Program-made: the position numbers and the translations under genes
Shown: piece after piece, positions 23,200 through 35,309 of the stretch
Layout: each line of letters begins with the position of its first letter
How positions within the stretch are numbered: position 1 is the first letter of the stretch
The notes under the pieces: generated by a model
What the model was told of the DNA's origin: nothing
Database searches by the model: none
Seen by the model: the letters and a program-made list of their open reading frames with translations, nothing else
Assembly: GCA_026419785.1 (NCBI GenBank)
Contig: JAODTK010004320.1
Location: 1-64,000, forward strand
Direction: 5' to 3'
Length of the DNA: 64,000 nucleotides
Origin: Sclerodactyla briareus
Taxonomy: Eukaryota > Echinodermata > Holothuroidea > Dendrochirotida > Sclerodactylidae

Positions 23200-25600
23200 G
23201 CGCAAGAAATTTCAAAATGCATCCCATCAGCAATAATAAATGATGTTCTACTTGCAAACCCTGCGAACATTCTTTGTTTTCTATTGAATTCAAACATGAA
23301 TTTCACTTCGGAAGCATTTAGTCTAGGGGTGAGGATTGCTGTAGAGGGTTTGTAGGTGTTGATGGTTGTTTTTATGAGAGAAACAACAAAATAATATCTG
23401 CTAAATGTTACCTTTTTCAACAAAATAAACAATCAAATACATAACATAATTTCCTGTTTTTTTCCATAGTGTGACGTCTGCATTATTGCACAATTGGTAA
23501 TTCTCCCCCAATTGCTCTGTTTCAATGGGGGGGGACCCAACTTTGTAGGCCAATAAGTAACTCCACATAGGAAACATTGTATTGAAAAGGAGTTTGGACC
23601 TATAGTATACAGTTTCCATTCTCTGATCCTGCATTAGTACCCTTAGAGAGCATTCGCGATACAACACTTTAATTTGTGACACACGAGAAATGTGCACGAG
23701 AATGATGTAGAGAGCTCTGCTTGGCACAAAATATTTCCTGTGTTCGCCATAATGATCCCCTATTGTTTTGAGTGAAGATCCGAGTCAATCGAAGGCCCAC
23801 AGGATTCAAGTCTGAAGAGCTTGTGAGCACAAAACGTGTAAGGCAGGCGCAGAAAGCTTCATACTAGCATGAAGGGTTGCTATGTGGAATAATTATTTTT
23901 GCTTTGGGGTAATGTCTAAGGTCACCAAAGGTCAACTGATTTTCAAATCTGGATGTTCGTGGCATATAACGCGGTTGAAATGATGGTTATGTCATGTCTT
24001 CATCGGCGTCGCCTTCACGCCAGTTGCCACCACACGACAACGCTTGGAGGCAACTTTACACAGTAGCGTATTCGTCATCAGCGAGTTTTTTTTTATTCAT
24101 AAAAAAGACGCTAGCGCAGATGTATACAGAACGACTAATCAAAAGCCGAAATATCCGAACTCCGCCTCAGCCAACTTCTTAAGCTCCTCCGCCTCCATCA
24201 AATAAGGCTGACATTACGCTAAGTGAGCGCTGGCTTTCCCTCCGCTGATGGATGATCCAATATCCTCTGCTTTATTCTGCGATTACACAACGAAGATTGA
24301 GATCAGTGTGATTCTTCGCAATCAAGCCTGAAAGTATTAACAAAGTGGCTTAGTAGCCCTCTTAGGTTATTTTCAGGCTGTTCAGGCTGCCGTATTGAGT
24401 TCTTCGTGAGATGCTAAATGCCAATTTAAAGTTATGTTTCAATGAAAAACCCTCGGACCGAATTCGTTCCGCCCCAGTTCAAGCGTACCGATAAGGCACG
24501 ATCAGCTACCAACGGGAACTGCAAAATCCCTTTTATACAAAGTCAATGTGGTACAGTGCTTTGAAAAACTTGTGACAAACTGTAGATGGGATCCGAGTAT
24601 TAAGAAACGGTTCACGAAAAATTGAAATTAAGTCATAGAGTATTCACCTGTCTCCTTTCCTTTTATCAATCAGCATTACCTTATTCCCCTCTAGGCCATA
24701 GATCCTCCAATTTCTCAAAAGGGATTGATATATATATAAAATCTCCCAAATTCAAGTTCTCTTTCACCTGTGCTATTTTTAGGCGTATTTTGTTACATGA
24801 CAATGGCCTTCAGATGCCTCCAGTTTCTGATGACATTATCCGGGTGTAATCAGGGTGGTTACTTGCAATCAGACATGTTTCTCGTTAATCATAATTACGT
24901 TATTCCCCCGCTACATAGGGATAATCGACACATTCATTTGTTATTTGCTCTACTTTCGTAAATGAGTCATTTTTTGCTGTGCTGCCCCCCCCTTTACAAG
25001 CAAAATAAGCCCAAGTAATGCATGTTATCATGTGGTGTCCTATAGGGGAGCCCCTTCAATACTATTGAAACACCTGTCGTTTTGACCTTTGACATTCGAG
25101 TCGACTGTTCCCATAGTACCTATTCATTCCCCCTTTGGTAATTGAATCGTTAAGTAATAAATTATCTGTGCCCCCGCTCTACTCTCCTGAGAAGTGAAAG
25201 TAGCATATGCGTGGATGCCAGGAGTGTCACAGTCTATAAATATTCTTGGTTGTACGTAGGAGAGTCCCATTGGTCCAAAGCGTGAGGCTATGACAGCATT
25301 CCGCTCAAATTCTGGGGAGTTCAGCCGACATAGTACGACCGAGTAATTGTGGAACTGCTATAGTAGGGTATTGTTATTCCAGTGCCAGTTTAAACTTGTC
25401 AATTTTCCTGAGACCAAAATCTTGCAAATAACTACCAATCTCAGATCAATCAACCAGCTTGATCTTCACATGTTGGGGAAGTGACATGTGAAGAATAATT
25501 CATAAAAGTTAGCAAGTTAGAATTTCAAAGTTTATCAGCCGAGGAAATTATTTCCAGGCATCTGAGACAGTCAAGTATTTCACCTTATCGAAGTAAGCTA
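23200..25600. other. Gene-free stretch with receptor-type half-sites
   Basis: No gene recognised. A perfect DR4 (two AGGTCA half-sites with a 4-base spacer) lies at 23919-23934. A diverged AGGTCA-type repeat in reverse orientation occupies about 24980-25140. Confidence 0.45.
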
Positions 25601-25639
25601 TACATCGCGGGTATTTAACCCGGTGCCATTATTCTACCC

Positions 25640-25964
25640 ACAGTTTAGATAATATTAGCTCCATCAGTAGAGCTCCAGATTGCATTGATTGCCAGTTCGG
25701 GGCACATTGGGAGCCCGAAGAATTTTCGGCACAGGGCTGTTGGAACGACCATGTCCCCTGAAAAGATTTGACCCGCGACCCACGTGTAAAGTGGCACCCT
25801 AGAGGTGACTTGTGCAGAGTATCGAGCGTCATATTTGGCATCCCCATTGGCTAGTCCACCATGGGATACGTAAGCGTCTGTACTGAAATGATGCGTCGAT
25901 AGAGACATTGCTGTATAGTACGGTGTGACAATTGAGTCACTAATGATCGAAGGTGTCACCGTAC
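25640..25964 (-). CDS. Candidate internal exon, unassigned
   Basis: On the minus strand a plausible acceptor (TTTACAG ending at 25965) opens about 103 codons without a stop, entering in phase 1, from Thr-Val-Thr-Pro-Ser down to Gly-Ala-Asn-Ile-Ile. Composition is protein-like: low repetition, two Cys near residues 78 and 86, a Trp near 65 and another near 95. The frame then meets TAA; the alternative frame runs on to GTGGGTAG, so a donor just upstream or a one-base slip is possible. No domain was recognised. It is not linked to the 32-41 kb exons, being downstream of their last exon. Confidence 0.3.
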
Positions 25965-26333
25965 CTGTAAAGCGCGTTGAACATGTCTTCGACGTGGAAA
26001 AAGGCTATAGAGAACAAAATATTTTTGTATTATTTTTATTAATTATATCTAGTAACTAGAATCATATTTCCCTATTTTACATTCCTAACTACTGAACAAT
26101 CCTCACAATGTCTGGGTCTTTCACTGGGGTGAGATTCAGTGTTTTTTAATGTGTCTTGCCACTAATGCGAATTAGGGGAGGACAGGATTTTCCTTTCCCA
26201 GTTCGAATTCTGTGTACGTCCGTCCTCTGCTCTGTTTATAATACTTCCTTTCGTAACGTAACATCCACGGCGGCTAACATTCTCTCCACATAGAAGAAAA
26301 AATGCACTTCTCACCTATCTACGCGATGGTACT

Positions 26334-26395
26334 TTATTATTATATTATTATTATTATTATTATTATTATATTATTATATTATCTATTATATATTA
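26334..26395 (+). repeat. (ATT)n microsatellite
   Basis: Imperfect ATT/TTA trinucleotide repeat. Similar tracts in this window sit at the 3' ends of LINE-like fragments, but no element body was recognised next to this one. Confidence 0.9.
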
Positions 26396-27111
26396 GTACT
26401 CTAAAGATTTTTGCTGTTGGTAACGTTGTGATCACACCCTTTTCCTGCTCTGTTTATAACTCCGTCCAGGTTACTGTTCACGTTCCTCGTTCTAGTGGGC
26501 TATTGGAAGTATAATGCCTCGTCTTGCCTAATTACATTTTATAATCTGGTGCGTCTAACTGGTTATGCAGGTTTTAGGCTCATCACTAAAAAGGTACGGT
26601 CCACGAGAAACTCCGTATTTCAACCACGTTGCCAGCCTGTCCCGAATCATGTCAAACACTATCCAATAATTTACACCATGCCGTGTAGATGAATGACATC
26701 TGGAATAATATTCCAGTTTATGGCCTATATGCGACGACACAAGTATGTTGACTGCCATCTGGCAAAAAAAAATAAATATGTGATTGTAAACGTAATCAGC
26801 ACAGTATAGGAGGATGCTACAGAAGATTTAGGACAATGAGAAACGTCTCATCGGGCGGGTTAATCATTAATAATATTAATATTAGTGGCATTGTATGGGT
26901 TCAGTGTGTTTTTTTTTTGGAATGTGAAACAAACTGCCCGAGTGCATAAAACACTTGCATTTTATGTGTATGGATTTCAGAATCGATGTTTGTAGGTGGA
27001 GTCGACCTGCGGTCGTATATACGCGAAGTGAACGAAACATCACATGGTTGAACTGACTCCAACCACTACGCACTAGCTACATAGGTACGCAATAAGAATA
27101 CACGTTCCACA

Positions 27112-27600
27112 GCGACATGACAGCATCAACTACCATTAGAAAATCACAATACCGGTCGAGTAGAATCACTTCCCGTGAAAAGCCCCAGCAAATGCAGAGA
27201 GGGGAAGAAATGCCAACTAGCAGGAAACTGCACCACCGGCAACGTTATCATTCAGACACATTAGTCAACGCAAACTGCCGACAAAACATACATCGTCCCC
27301 ACAGCAATAACTTCAAACAGAATGCACCGAGTTCTCAAGGCCAGCGCCAATTGCAGAAATAGAGAGAGCAGTACCCAGTGTGTTTGTCCAAACACGGAAA
27401 TGCTGACTCACATTGCAGTACAAACTTAGCGCTGTTGCGAACATTGTAATGGCGCTCTTACTCATACGTCAACCCACCTTGCTCGGGACGTCAAAATGCG
27501 CGAAAGTCGGTCGATTTTCTGTAAGGAATGCACACTGCAGCGAATTGAAACGAATATTTTGAATACTTCATTCGCCGAAACACATGAAAAACACGAAGCA
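27112..27600 (+). pseudogene. Cys/His-containing broken frame
   Basis: After TTCCACAG a polar, Gln/Arg-rich frame of about 81 codons ends in a TAG. The same frame continues beyond it with a Cys-Leu-Ser-Lys-His string and His-Cys, then after a one-base shift reads Cys-Glu-His-Cys and Phe-Cys-Lys-Glu-Cys. The C/H spacing resembles a zinc-binding region, but no family was recognised. Two disruptions in about 490 bp point to a decayed coding segment, for example from a mobile element, or to sequence errors. Low confidence. Confidence 0.25.
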
Positions 27601-28084
27601 AACTGACTGTGAGATACATGGATATAGCTCTAATTCGGATAAGAATTATACCCAATTATAGCTTTGGAAAGTCATATTTCTACACAAAAGGTATTTTGAA
27701 CGAATGAGAGCTGGGTTTTCAGATCACGAAAAACGTATCCGGCATACTCAGCGTCCAGCTGTTGTTAGCAGTGAAAACACTGGCAGTAGCACACTACCAA
27801 TGCCTTAGTGAAGTCACTCGCACAGTTTGAACTCTGGGAGTTTAGGCTTGGAGTTGCTCTGTAAACTGGTAAACGAAACGTTGCTCGTGACGTGTACTAT
27901 TCGGGCCTGGAGTAGGTATATTCGATTGTGAATACTGCTTTTCTTCAGGGCTAGGGGTCAGTCACAGTTGTAACAGTCAAGCTTAGGTTGGGGTTGGGAC
28001 TTGGGATAAGGTTCGGCAGTGAATAAACATTCTTGCTTTTCTAGTGTTCTTCTGTATTGATAGACGAATAAATGAATCGAATTA

Positions 28085-28510
28085 AATTGATTTGGATTGA
28101 ACTTGATGCCTAGGCCTAGGCCCAGTGTGTAACACTGCTGAAAAAGTAACAACTCTGATCTCCAGGCCCATGTGTAAAGGCCTAGGCTATACAGCTATAT
28201 CATTCATTTCAATTACCCATTAGTAGGGCCTAGCCTATTGCTTGTATTACGCTCACATTAAGAGCACAGTCATAGTACTTCCAACGCGCTTTTCGGTGAT
28301 CGCAGTAGCAACTCAGGAAACAACATTGTCTCAATTGATATCACTGAGTCTGAATGAGAATCATTCGAGATGGATGTCAAGTAAGTGAACATGACCTGAA
28401 TAAATAATCTGACCCTAGGCCTAAACCATATTCTATAATATTTACCACAGAGGTGAATGTTTGTATCACAAGCACCATGACCGTTGCTACAGTAGCCTAG
28501 TACATGCCCC
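28085..28510. repeat. GGCCTA-rich stretch
   Basis: Contains CCTAGGCCTAGGCC near 28111 and further GGCCTAGG, GGGCCTAGCC, CCCTAGGCC and TAGCCTAG strings within about 400 bp. The words are near-palindromic and recur at 5740 and 57950-58030. No gene function implied. Confidence 0.55.
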
Positions 28511-28519
28511 ATACCATCA

Positions 28520-29640
28520 CAGGATGTTTTTTAAAAGTGGTGAAGATAGTGTAACCTGGCACTCCTCATTGTAATTGCACTACATACCGAATGTCCTTTC
28601 CATATTGCTCATGCTTGTCAATGTTGTCTCAGTTGTCCCATTACAACAACTCGTAAACAGCAGCATTCACTGTATAGAGTCTATGTGCAAGCCTTCGATT
28701 GTTCCCCCTGTGATGTCATAGATACCTCAACTCTTGAAAGTAATTGCTGGAACCTCCAAATTTGAGGTGGAGGAGTTCGACATGACCTCTTCGCCTGTGC
28801 TAGTTTGTGGGAGATCTGTTTACTGCATGACCTTTGGGCTTTTGAAATGATCGAGAGCTAAAATCGGTTGGTTACTTGAGAAAATGCATCTTGCGAGGTA
28901 TTTATTTTCGAAGAATTCAATTTTTGACAGATTTGTTCCTCCGAGCCGTACGTATTCAGCCTATAACTCTATTGCTATTGCTAAGTAGTAGGCCCAGTAG
29001 TATTTAGTAAAATGATAAGAGTTGGCTGGTAATTAGGGTAGCTGTCGACGTATTATTCTGGGTCCTTTTCGTTCACTATTAGAGCTATTTTTTTTTACAT
29101 AACAAATACCTACCTGAGTATGAAAAAGTAACATGCTATCTCATTTCTGGACGATTTTTCCTGCCATGGACTGAGCAGAGAATAACAATTTCGCGGTTTC
29201 GCCGCAGCTTCGTAATTGTCACTCCGTACTGTGTCTGTGTACGGTATTCTTGCATCGCGCGAGTGTCTTGTTGTGGTTTTGACGTATTACCAGAGCGCCC
29301 TCATTTTTCCTCAAGCTTCACTCGCAAGCGGCAGTCAGAGTTCTCTGTGTTTATTTCTATGGTCAAACGAATCGACTACAGCGTCACACGGAGCGGTTCA
29401 GCTTCGTGTCCTTTTACTTAAACAGAAATCCACGTGATTACCAACCAGTAGACAAATGACTCCGAACGCTAGATCCGGTCTATAAACCTGCAGACACAAG
29501 GGAAAATCGTCGTCTTCCATTTGAATACGAATAGGCACCCTCTCCCGGCCAATGGGCTCAGATGTCAGTCTAGCCTCCCGTGATGAGTTAACGTGAGCGA
29601 CGTGAGAAAAAAAGAACATATATTATAAAGTAGTCTCCTA
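28520..29640. other. Gene-free stretch
   Basis: No recognised feature. A short CpG-richer patch lies near 29190-29340, with no supported transcript. Confidence 0.4.
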
Positions 29641-31340
29641 CCTCTGAATAATGCGATATATTCTGATTAACCAACTCGCATTTCTCAAAACGAATTCCAA
29701 ACAAAGAGCACCACGCGTCCAGTGGTCGAGGCGTCAAACGACTGCTCTATGCCCGAAACCATGGAGCGGACTGCCGAAGGAAGCTCTAGAGACTGTAGTG
29801 AACAAGATCCATAGAAGAGGTATATATTCACATAAGTGAGGGTTATGGACGAGGTTTAATGACGAATGCATTGTTAAGTAGTAAATGTATGAAGTTCAGT
29901 TCGGCGATGAAGGAGGTTTCGGGTTGTTTTTCGTTTCTGGCCACTTCGTTGGAGAACTGTCAATTCATAACTGGTACCATAATATGGATGCTGCGTTTTA
30001 GGCGCGTACCCATTTCCACTTGCCTACTGCGGTTCTACGGGCAAGCCAGATCCAGATAATTGTTCAAGTTATCAAACACGATGACCCATGCATATCGATT
30101 CATTACTTGCCTCTTGACCGTCGAGTCTGAGTGGGCCAAACTAGAACAACACGGAACACAATACGCTGTGCGCAATACCGAACATGCCAGGCAATAATTG
30201 TTACCTCTAGGTGTCCTCCTGGATTTTAATGACGAAGGGTAAGCGAACTCGGTTGAAGAAGACATACGCAGCGTTCGGGAAAAATATTTAACCAAGAAAG
30301 GCCAAAAAGCTTAGTGACTCCTTGACTTATTCTGACTTGATCAAGCTAAGCATTGTCACATGCTCACTTTCAGTTTTCTGGGAGTGGTAGTGCCTGCCGG
30401 TGTCAAAAACAGGGTGACGTCTGTTCACTGACTTTAGGTTCCTCTCTGTGAACTTGAGTCCGCAAAAATTTGGCACTTCCATCAGGCAGTCCGCCCTTCT
30501 CCCTGGCCTAACTCATTTCGGCCGCCAACCCATCATCTCTATAATTGTCGACACTCTCTAGACTGAGTCATCTTCTCATTATGTTCTTAAGCAGGTAGAG
30601 ACTGACCAACTCGCCTCTTCAGGGCCATCAAATACGCCATTGGGACATCCCAACGCCGGGGTTCCCCCCTCTCCAGGCTACTCCCTCGTGATCGTATGGC
30701 AATTATGTACGTGCATGCATAATCCTTTCCCTTTCGATGTCTGTAATCGAAACGAACTGATCAGCCCCAATAGACATACGTAAACAGACCTTCTGAGTTC
30801 GAAGGTTAGAAATCGCCGACGTCGAAAACCAGTGATGCCGGGTTCTGTTTGTTTGTAGAGCTTTGAACCATTCGAGTACTGAGGTGGTGTTGATCCACAG
30901 GCCTGACGTCGGATTCGTTATGATTTTTGTCAAGCATTTGTTCACTCACACGAGGACCATGTTTGTAGGGTTGATCAACCTGCATTCGTGTTCGTTTCGA
31001 TGTTTTCTCTGTGACCCTTTAAGGTGATGAACGCAGGTTGTTTCAGATGTGTCATCGATATTGTCTTGGATATGCTGCTTATCGGCTATTGTACCCCGTG
31101 TCAATTTCGATAACGGTACTAGGGTCTGACATTCCATACTTCTGAGTGTCAGAAGCTTGTCATACGACCTGTCGCCACAGCAAAATGAATGAACCAGCAG
31201 ACTGTGCAAAGAGTATGTAAACAGAGTCATGGTTGTACATGCCAGTTGCCTGTTGATCGTCGTCCTAGACGTGCGTGAAAACTTACCCATGCAATACATG
31301 TTCATTAATAAAAATTGAGAGATAACGTAGTTCATGAAAT
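29640..31340 (-). pseudogene. Decayed reverse transcriptase element
   Basis: Minus-strand reading, in several frames, recovers an ordered set of RT-like motifs: Asp-Lys-Leu-Leu near 31165, a Thr-Leu-Lys-Gly-His-like block with Cys-Arg-Leu-Ile-Asn-Pro (31035-30965), Glu-Trp-Phe-Lys-Ala-Leu (about 30870), Phe-Asp-Val-Gly-Asp-Phe followed by Pro-Ser (about 30832-30805), Ile-Met-His-Ala-Arg (about 30710), and the catalytic-type Tyr-Arg-Asp-Asp-Gly-Leu-Ala (30524-30544). Spacing between the FD-x-x-DF and YRDDGL motifs (about 95 codons) suits a reverse transcriptase palm. I recognise this motif set from repetitive RT-encoding genes of cnidarians and echinoderms but cannot place the clade (Penelope-like or related). 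Multiple stops and frameshifts make it non-functional. The lower boundary is arbitrary: text below about 30400 has no matching motif. Confidence 0.7.
30300..30355 (+). repeat. SINE tail fragment
   Basis: The block from AAGCTTAGTGACTCCTTGAC to TTCTGAC matches, in inverse orientation, the segment beside the tRNA-like SINE at 40390-40440. No tRNA-like head is present here. Confidence 0.45.
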
Positions 31341-31344
31341 ATAG

Positions 31345-32520
31345 TTAAATTCTGATGAAAACGCTGATGATTCACGAAATTCGCTATATCTCTTCAATAA
31401 CTTCTCATCAGCTGTTTAAAATAACTACCAAACGCGAACTACAGAAAATTCTCGATGACCGCGCAGCTGGCGGTATTTTTCTCCTATGGTGGTTGTGGGA
31501 GATTTACTGGGTTTCCTCGAAACAGCAAACCTGCTTCAAATCATACTTATACTTAATCATACTACATATTTACTGCAACGGAGGGGTAATGACTCTACTG
31601 TTTGTAGGAACGTCAAATTGTAAAAGCCACATTTTTATCTAGTCTTGATTTCATTGGACGAGAAGTTCCGCAGGCAAGGGAAAATTGTACACCTGTAGAG
31701 GGACTCAATAATACCATATTAGCGGAAACCCCAACACCCAGGTGTGGTGTGAAGTCCCCTCACTTATGTTATAGTGTACAAACCCATGTGAGATACAATC
31801 TGATTTTTTCCTCCTGCACTTTACATGATTATGTACCATTTACTGCTAAAATCTGTTTTCTTACAGAATGCACTCGTTTTCATCTCTCCTCGATTATACC
31901 TACATTTAAGTTGGTGATTCCTTCATAATTGCATATTGCATGCTGCTGAGAGTGCACGCACGAATTGTCCTCAAGGGGATTAACGAAATGTTTTCATTCA
32001 AAAATGCAAACCGAATATTCAGCTTGTTATTCCGTTTATCGTTGTTTTGCAGTCATTTGATTTTTCTGATTAGGATATCGATATTGATGGAAAAAGATGG
32101 GGCCTATACTGTCCTACAGATCGCTACAGCAATAACGCGGGAAGAATTCGACACGGAGGGTTCTTTCGCTTCCCCAATAACAACATCATTGAATTACACC
32201 GACCATGGTTTTTTTTAGCGTCTTCTTGTTTCTTTTGTCTGTAGGTTTCTTTTCCGCGTTCTGTGATCCGTGCGCTCAATGAACACGGCTTCACACTTGC
32301 TAATACTGTAATAAATATTTCTACCGGGACTTCGGCATCGCGTGACAAGACGCTGCTGATGTTACATAAAACAATAATTAGCTTATCTGGCATCAGATAG
32401 TACTAGGAGGTTCTACTAGCTGCAAATTGACAATCTGTTTTCTCCCTATTTTCTAACTATCAATGAGATTTATCAGCTCTCAGGAAGTAAATTCCGTACT
32501 CGGGGCAATTTTCTAAGGGC
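31345..32520. other. Gene-free stretch
   Basis: No gene recognised. If the membrane-protein exon at 32529 is real, part of this interval would be its 3' untranslated region, but I see no clear AATAAA on the minus strand close to the stop. Confidence 0.4.
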
Positions 32521-32528
32521 TGTCGTTG

Positions 32529-32722
32529 TCATCGTTGTCTCCATAGCTGGGATTGGTACTCATTGCCCCTAAGGACGTGTGTAGCCGTGCTACCAGGTAG
32601 AAATAGGTGCCTGTTCTTTATCATGTGGTAGAAAACCGTTGCACCAAGAAAGAGGGGTGCAATCGCTAGGAGAGCGATTATTCCTGGTTGCATACGTTGT
32701 ACTGATGCTTTGAGTGTTGGAG
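32529..32722 (-). CDS. Candidate terminal exon: transmembrane segment and tail
   Basis: Minus strand. A strong acceptor (eight T, CCCC, TACAG, ending at 32723) opens an exon of 194 nt that enters in phase 1 and ends at TGA (32529-32531). The 63 full residues hold a Ser/Thr/Gln-containing linker, a hydrophobic stretch of about 20 residues (Gly-Ile-Ile-Ala-Leu-Leu onwards to Tyr-His-Met-Ile), then Lys-Asn-Arg and a 29-residue basic tail with Gln/Arg at the end. This is the layout of the last exon of a single-pass type I membrane protein. It follows, in transcription order, Ser/Thr-rich exons at 34395-34490 and 34178-34248 whose phase is also 1, so they could be spliced in frame. Family unknown; expression not shown. 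Confidence 0.5.
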
Positions 32723-33650
32723 CTGTAGGGGAAAAAAAATAATCTAAATCGTTTGCTTGAATTTTTTTTACAAGATCAATGGATTTCACTTCTTTGCTCC
32801 GGCATAGACAAAACGAACTACACCGTCTAGTGAAGACACAATACACCCTGATGGCAACAAAGAATGCGTGCATGTGTGTACGAGGTACACTCTGAGAACA
32901 GTCAAGTATAAATTGCCCAGTGTTTGATGCCTAAATTTTGGAAACTTCTGATGAAAAGGAGAGAAGTATGCCATGTTTTCATTCTTTGGGCATATTATTC
33001 AGTTCTCACACAAGAGTGTAGACCCAATCATAGTTAACATGGTAATCTGTATAGCTGTAAGTAGGATAATTGATGAAAATGTCCTGCAATCAAGCAAATT
33101 TAAATTCGGCACTCGGGATTGAAATGCGTCCAACTCTATCAACAGACTGTCCATTGTTTAGAGTTTTTCAGCGCAGATCCATGTATGCAGATAATTGGCG
33201 AGGGTGTGACTGCTTCACTTCGGAGAATCGCATTTTGGCAGATTCATTTATTTTATTGATATTCTACCTTAGTGTCTTACTATGAAGGAGTGGCTAGCAT
33301 GCATTGAGACATACTATATTCCTCGGAAGGTTAGCTAATAACCGATCAACTTTGAATGTTGTATCCACCTGAATCACTGTTGGTGAGCTTCTTCTTTGAA
33401 TGAATAAGTTCTGGATTATGTGGGCACTAAATCACTGACCGATTACAGGATAATTCACATGAAAGCTTTGACCTGGGAAAATAACATGAGATGTGGTCGA
33501 AAGTAGAGTGTTTGTCAAATGACCTTCGGGCGGTAACTGAATCAGAAATTCCAATGAATCTTGCGTTGGCTGGTATTATTGTGGCGCGGGGGCCTATTAC
33601 TAATGTTAGGGCTTGTAAAAGACTTGTGATCGTGGTCTATCATAACGGTC

Positions 33651-33665
33651 AATAATAATAATAAT

Positions 33666-33702
<37 letters not shown>

Positions 33703-34005
33703 ATAATAATAATAATAATAAAAATAATACACGCTTCTGAACCGTGCATATTCCAAATCTTACAACAAGTCTCTATGCGCTAGAGGAGAAAAAACATAAC
33801 AAAAGGAGATAAAGCAGTGGAAAGAAAACGAAAGTACTGTACGACCGACAAAAAAACCCAGAGATTACCAGCAATGAGTATGTGAGTTTTCAAAGCAGTT
33901 CCAAACTTCTCCACCGTCTCTAAACTTCCACGACAATCGGCGCACTTACTCCACAAACTGCAGCGGCTTATTGGAAAGATCTAGCACAGTAATTCTTTTT
34001 GTCAC
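33651..34005 (-). mobile_element. Retroelement 3' end with (AAT)n tail
   Basis: An AAT microsatellite (33651-33727) is joined to about 270 bp of text with CTCTATGCGC and AACTTCTCCACCGTCTCTAAA-like blocks. This style, a short non-coding 3' end terminating in a TTA/ATT tail on the minus strand, matches the LINE/SINE ends at 43.5-44.3 kb. Family assignment is tentative. Confidence 0.45.
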
Positions 34006-34177
34006 CACATGGGTCACAAACAAGGACGTGAGAACAATACCACAGTACCTTTTTATGTTGGCCCAATTTTTATGGGTGAAATAGTGGGCATCGACTCCTG
34101 TACTTTTCTCTACGTCTCCAGTCATGTATTGGTTTGGTTGATAGGCCTATGCCTCAGTGATATCGGAGAATACGTAC

Positions 34178-34248
34178 GTGTTTTACATTCAGGGGTTGTC
34201 ACATGGTAGTGTTGACGTTCGTGGGCGTCCTGATTGTTGTTGATACCG
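34178..34248 (-). pseudogene. Ser/Thr-rich exon, second copy, out of frame
   Basis: Diverged tandem copy of 34395-34490 with the same acceptor core (ACAACAG then CGGTATCAAC) and the same donor (CACGTACGT). It lacks 24 bases (eight codons) plus one further base in the ACTACC-ATGTGAC region, which shifts the frame. Upstream intron text (TCTGATACAAACAAC, then A/T-rich sequence) is also shared with the first copy, so the duplication included flanks. At 71 nt it would not preserve phase if spliced in; a one-base sequencing error would change that. Confidence 0.45.
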
Positions 34249-34394
34249 CTGTTGTTTGTATCAGACAAGGAAAATATAGGAAACATTAATATCATTACTT
34301 ATATTTGAAGCATATTGGTATAGGAATTACACATTTTTCAGGGTTCCAGTTGCGAATAAGATCAATGTATCAAATGATATCGGAGAATACGTAC

Positions 34395-34490
34395 GTGTGG
34401 TGAGTTCAGGCGAGGTCACATTGGTAGTGATGACGGTCGTGGGCGTCCCGATTGATGTTGACGCTGCCGTCGAGGAGTTCGTTGATACCG
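34395..34490 (-). CDS. Candidate Ser/Thr-rich (mucin-like) exon
   Basis: Minus strand, 96 nt, bounded by a pyrimidine-rich acceptor (AATAACAG) and donor GTACGT. It is a symmetrical phase 1-1 exon encoding 31 full codons, of which about half are Ser or Thr, with Asn-Ser-Ser and Asn-Val-Thr sequons. Such exons typically encode extracellular stalks that are heavily O-glycosylated. Its phase is compatible with the transmembrane exon at 32529-32722, and a signal-peptide-like start lies upstream at 41223. A similar exon copy at 34178-34248 suggests exon duplication. The 72-codon frame starting at 34545 begins inside the putative intron and was not used. Confidence 0.5.
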
Positions 34491-34692
34491 CTGTTATTTC
34501 ATCAGACAAGAAAAAAAAGGAAAACAGTAATAATACAGACTTCATATTTCAAGCATATTGATATAGAAATTCACACGGAATTATCGACTGATTCGATGCT
34601 TATTGCCGAGAAACCACTTTAACACAGTTATGAAACGAATCTGATCATTCACCTGATGGAATAACATTTCTTTTCATGAACCTTTTTAATAT

Positions 34693-34693
<1 letters not shown>

Positions 34694-34746
<53 letters not shown>

Positions 34747-34784
34747 TAATAATAATAATAATAATAATATAATAATAATAATAA
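34694..34784 (+). repeat. (AAT)n microsatellite
   Basis: About 30 AAT units with occasional loss of one base. The sequence that follows (to about 35000) has no recognised gene. Confidence 0.95.
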
Positions 34785-35029
34785 TTGTTTTAATGAGCTG
34801 AAACACGGAGGTGGATAATTTAGGAACGGCCGTTTGGATGATTCCAAACGTCCCGACTGATGCCTTCGCATCTGAATGGATTTCTGTTGAAGTTGCGGGC
34901 GGTCACGTAAGCTCATAGTTGGCGCAGATTCGCGGGTACCTCCAAAAGTTGGGAGCACTCATGAGATGCTGCTGAGTGCCTTCAAATCGTGTGCTTTGGT
35001 GCGTAAAAGTAAAAACAATTCGCTGGTGA

Positions 35030-35305
35030 ACACTATAACTCGACCCCACTGGATGAATGATGCTCATAATGGTATATGTTTCTCTCATGTACACTAACCC
35101 TACTTTGTGACCTCAGATGGCCTCTAACCACAAACAATAGGGTAAATGTGCCCATCACATGTGGAACATACATTGCGTTTCCATAATGAGAACATGAGTC
35201 TTGTTTGGGGGTAAGGTCACTTGAGGTCAACAGAGTCAAAATCCTAGTGAACACGTACAGATTACGTGGTCTGCCCCAGTGAAAGTAGGACGTGAAGAAC
35301 ATTAA
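35030..35305 (+). repeat. AGGTCA-type satellite unit, isolated
   Basis: Starts with TATAACTCGACCCCACTGGATG, the same text as the satellite units at 37745-39066, and ends in the GGTCA-rich part. Two half-sites at 35214-35229 form a perfect DR4 (4-base spacer). A dispersed single unit, diverged from the array. Confidence 0.75.
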
Positions 35306-35309
35306 CAAC

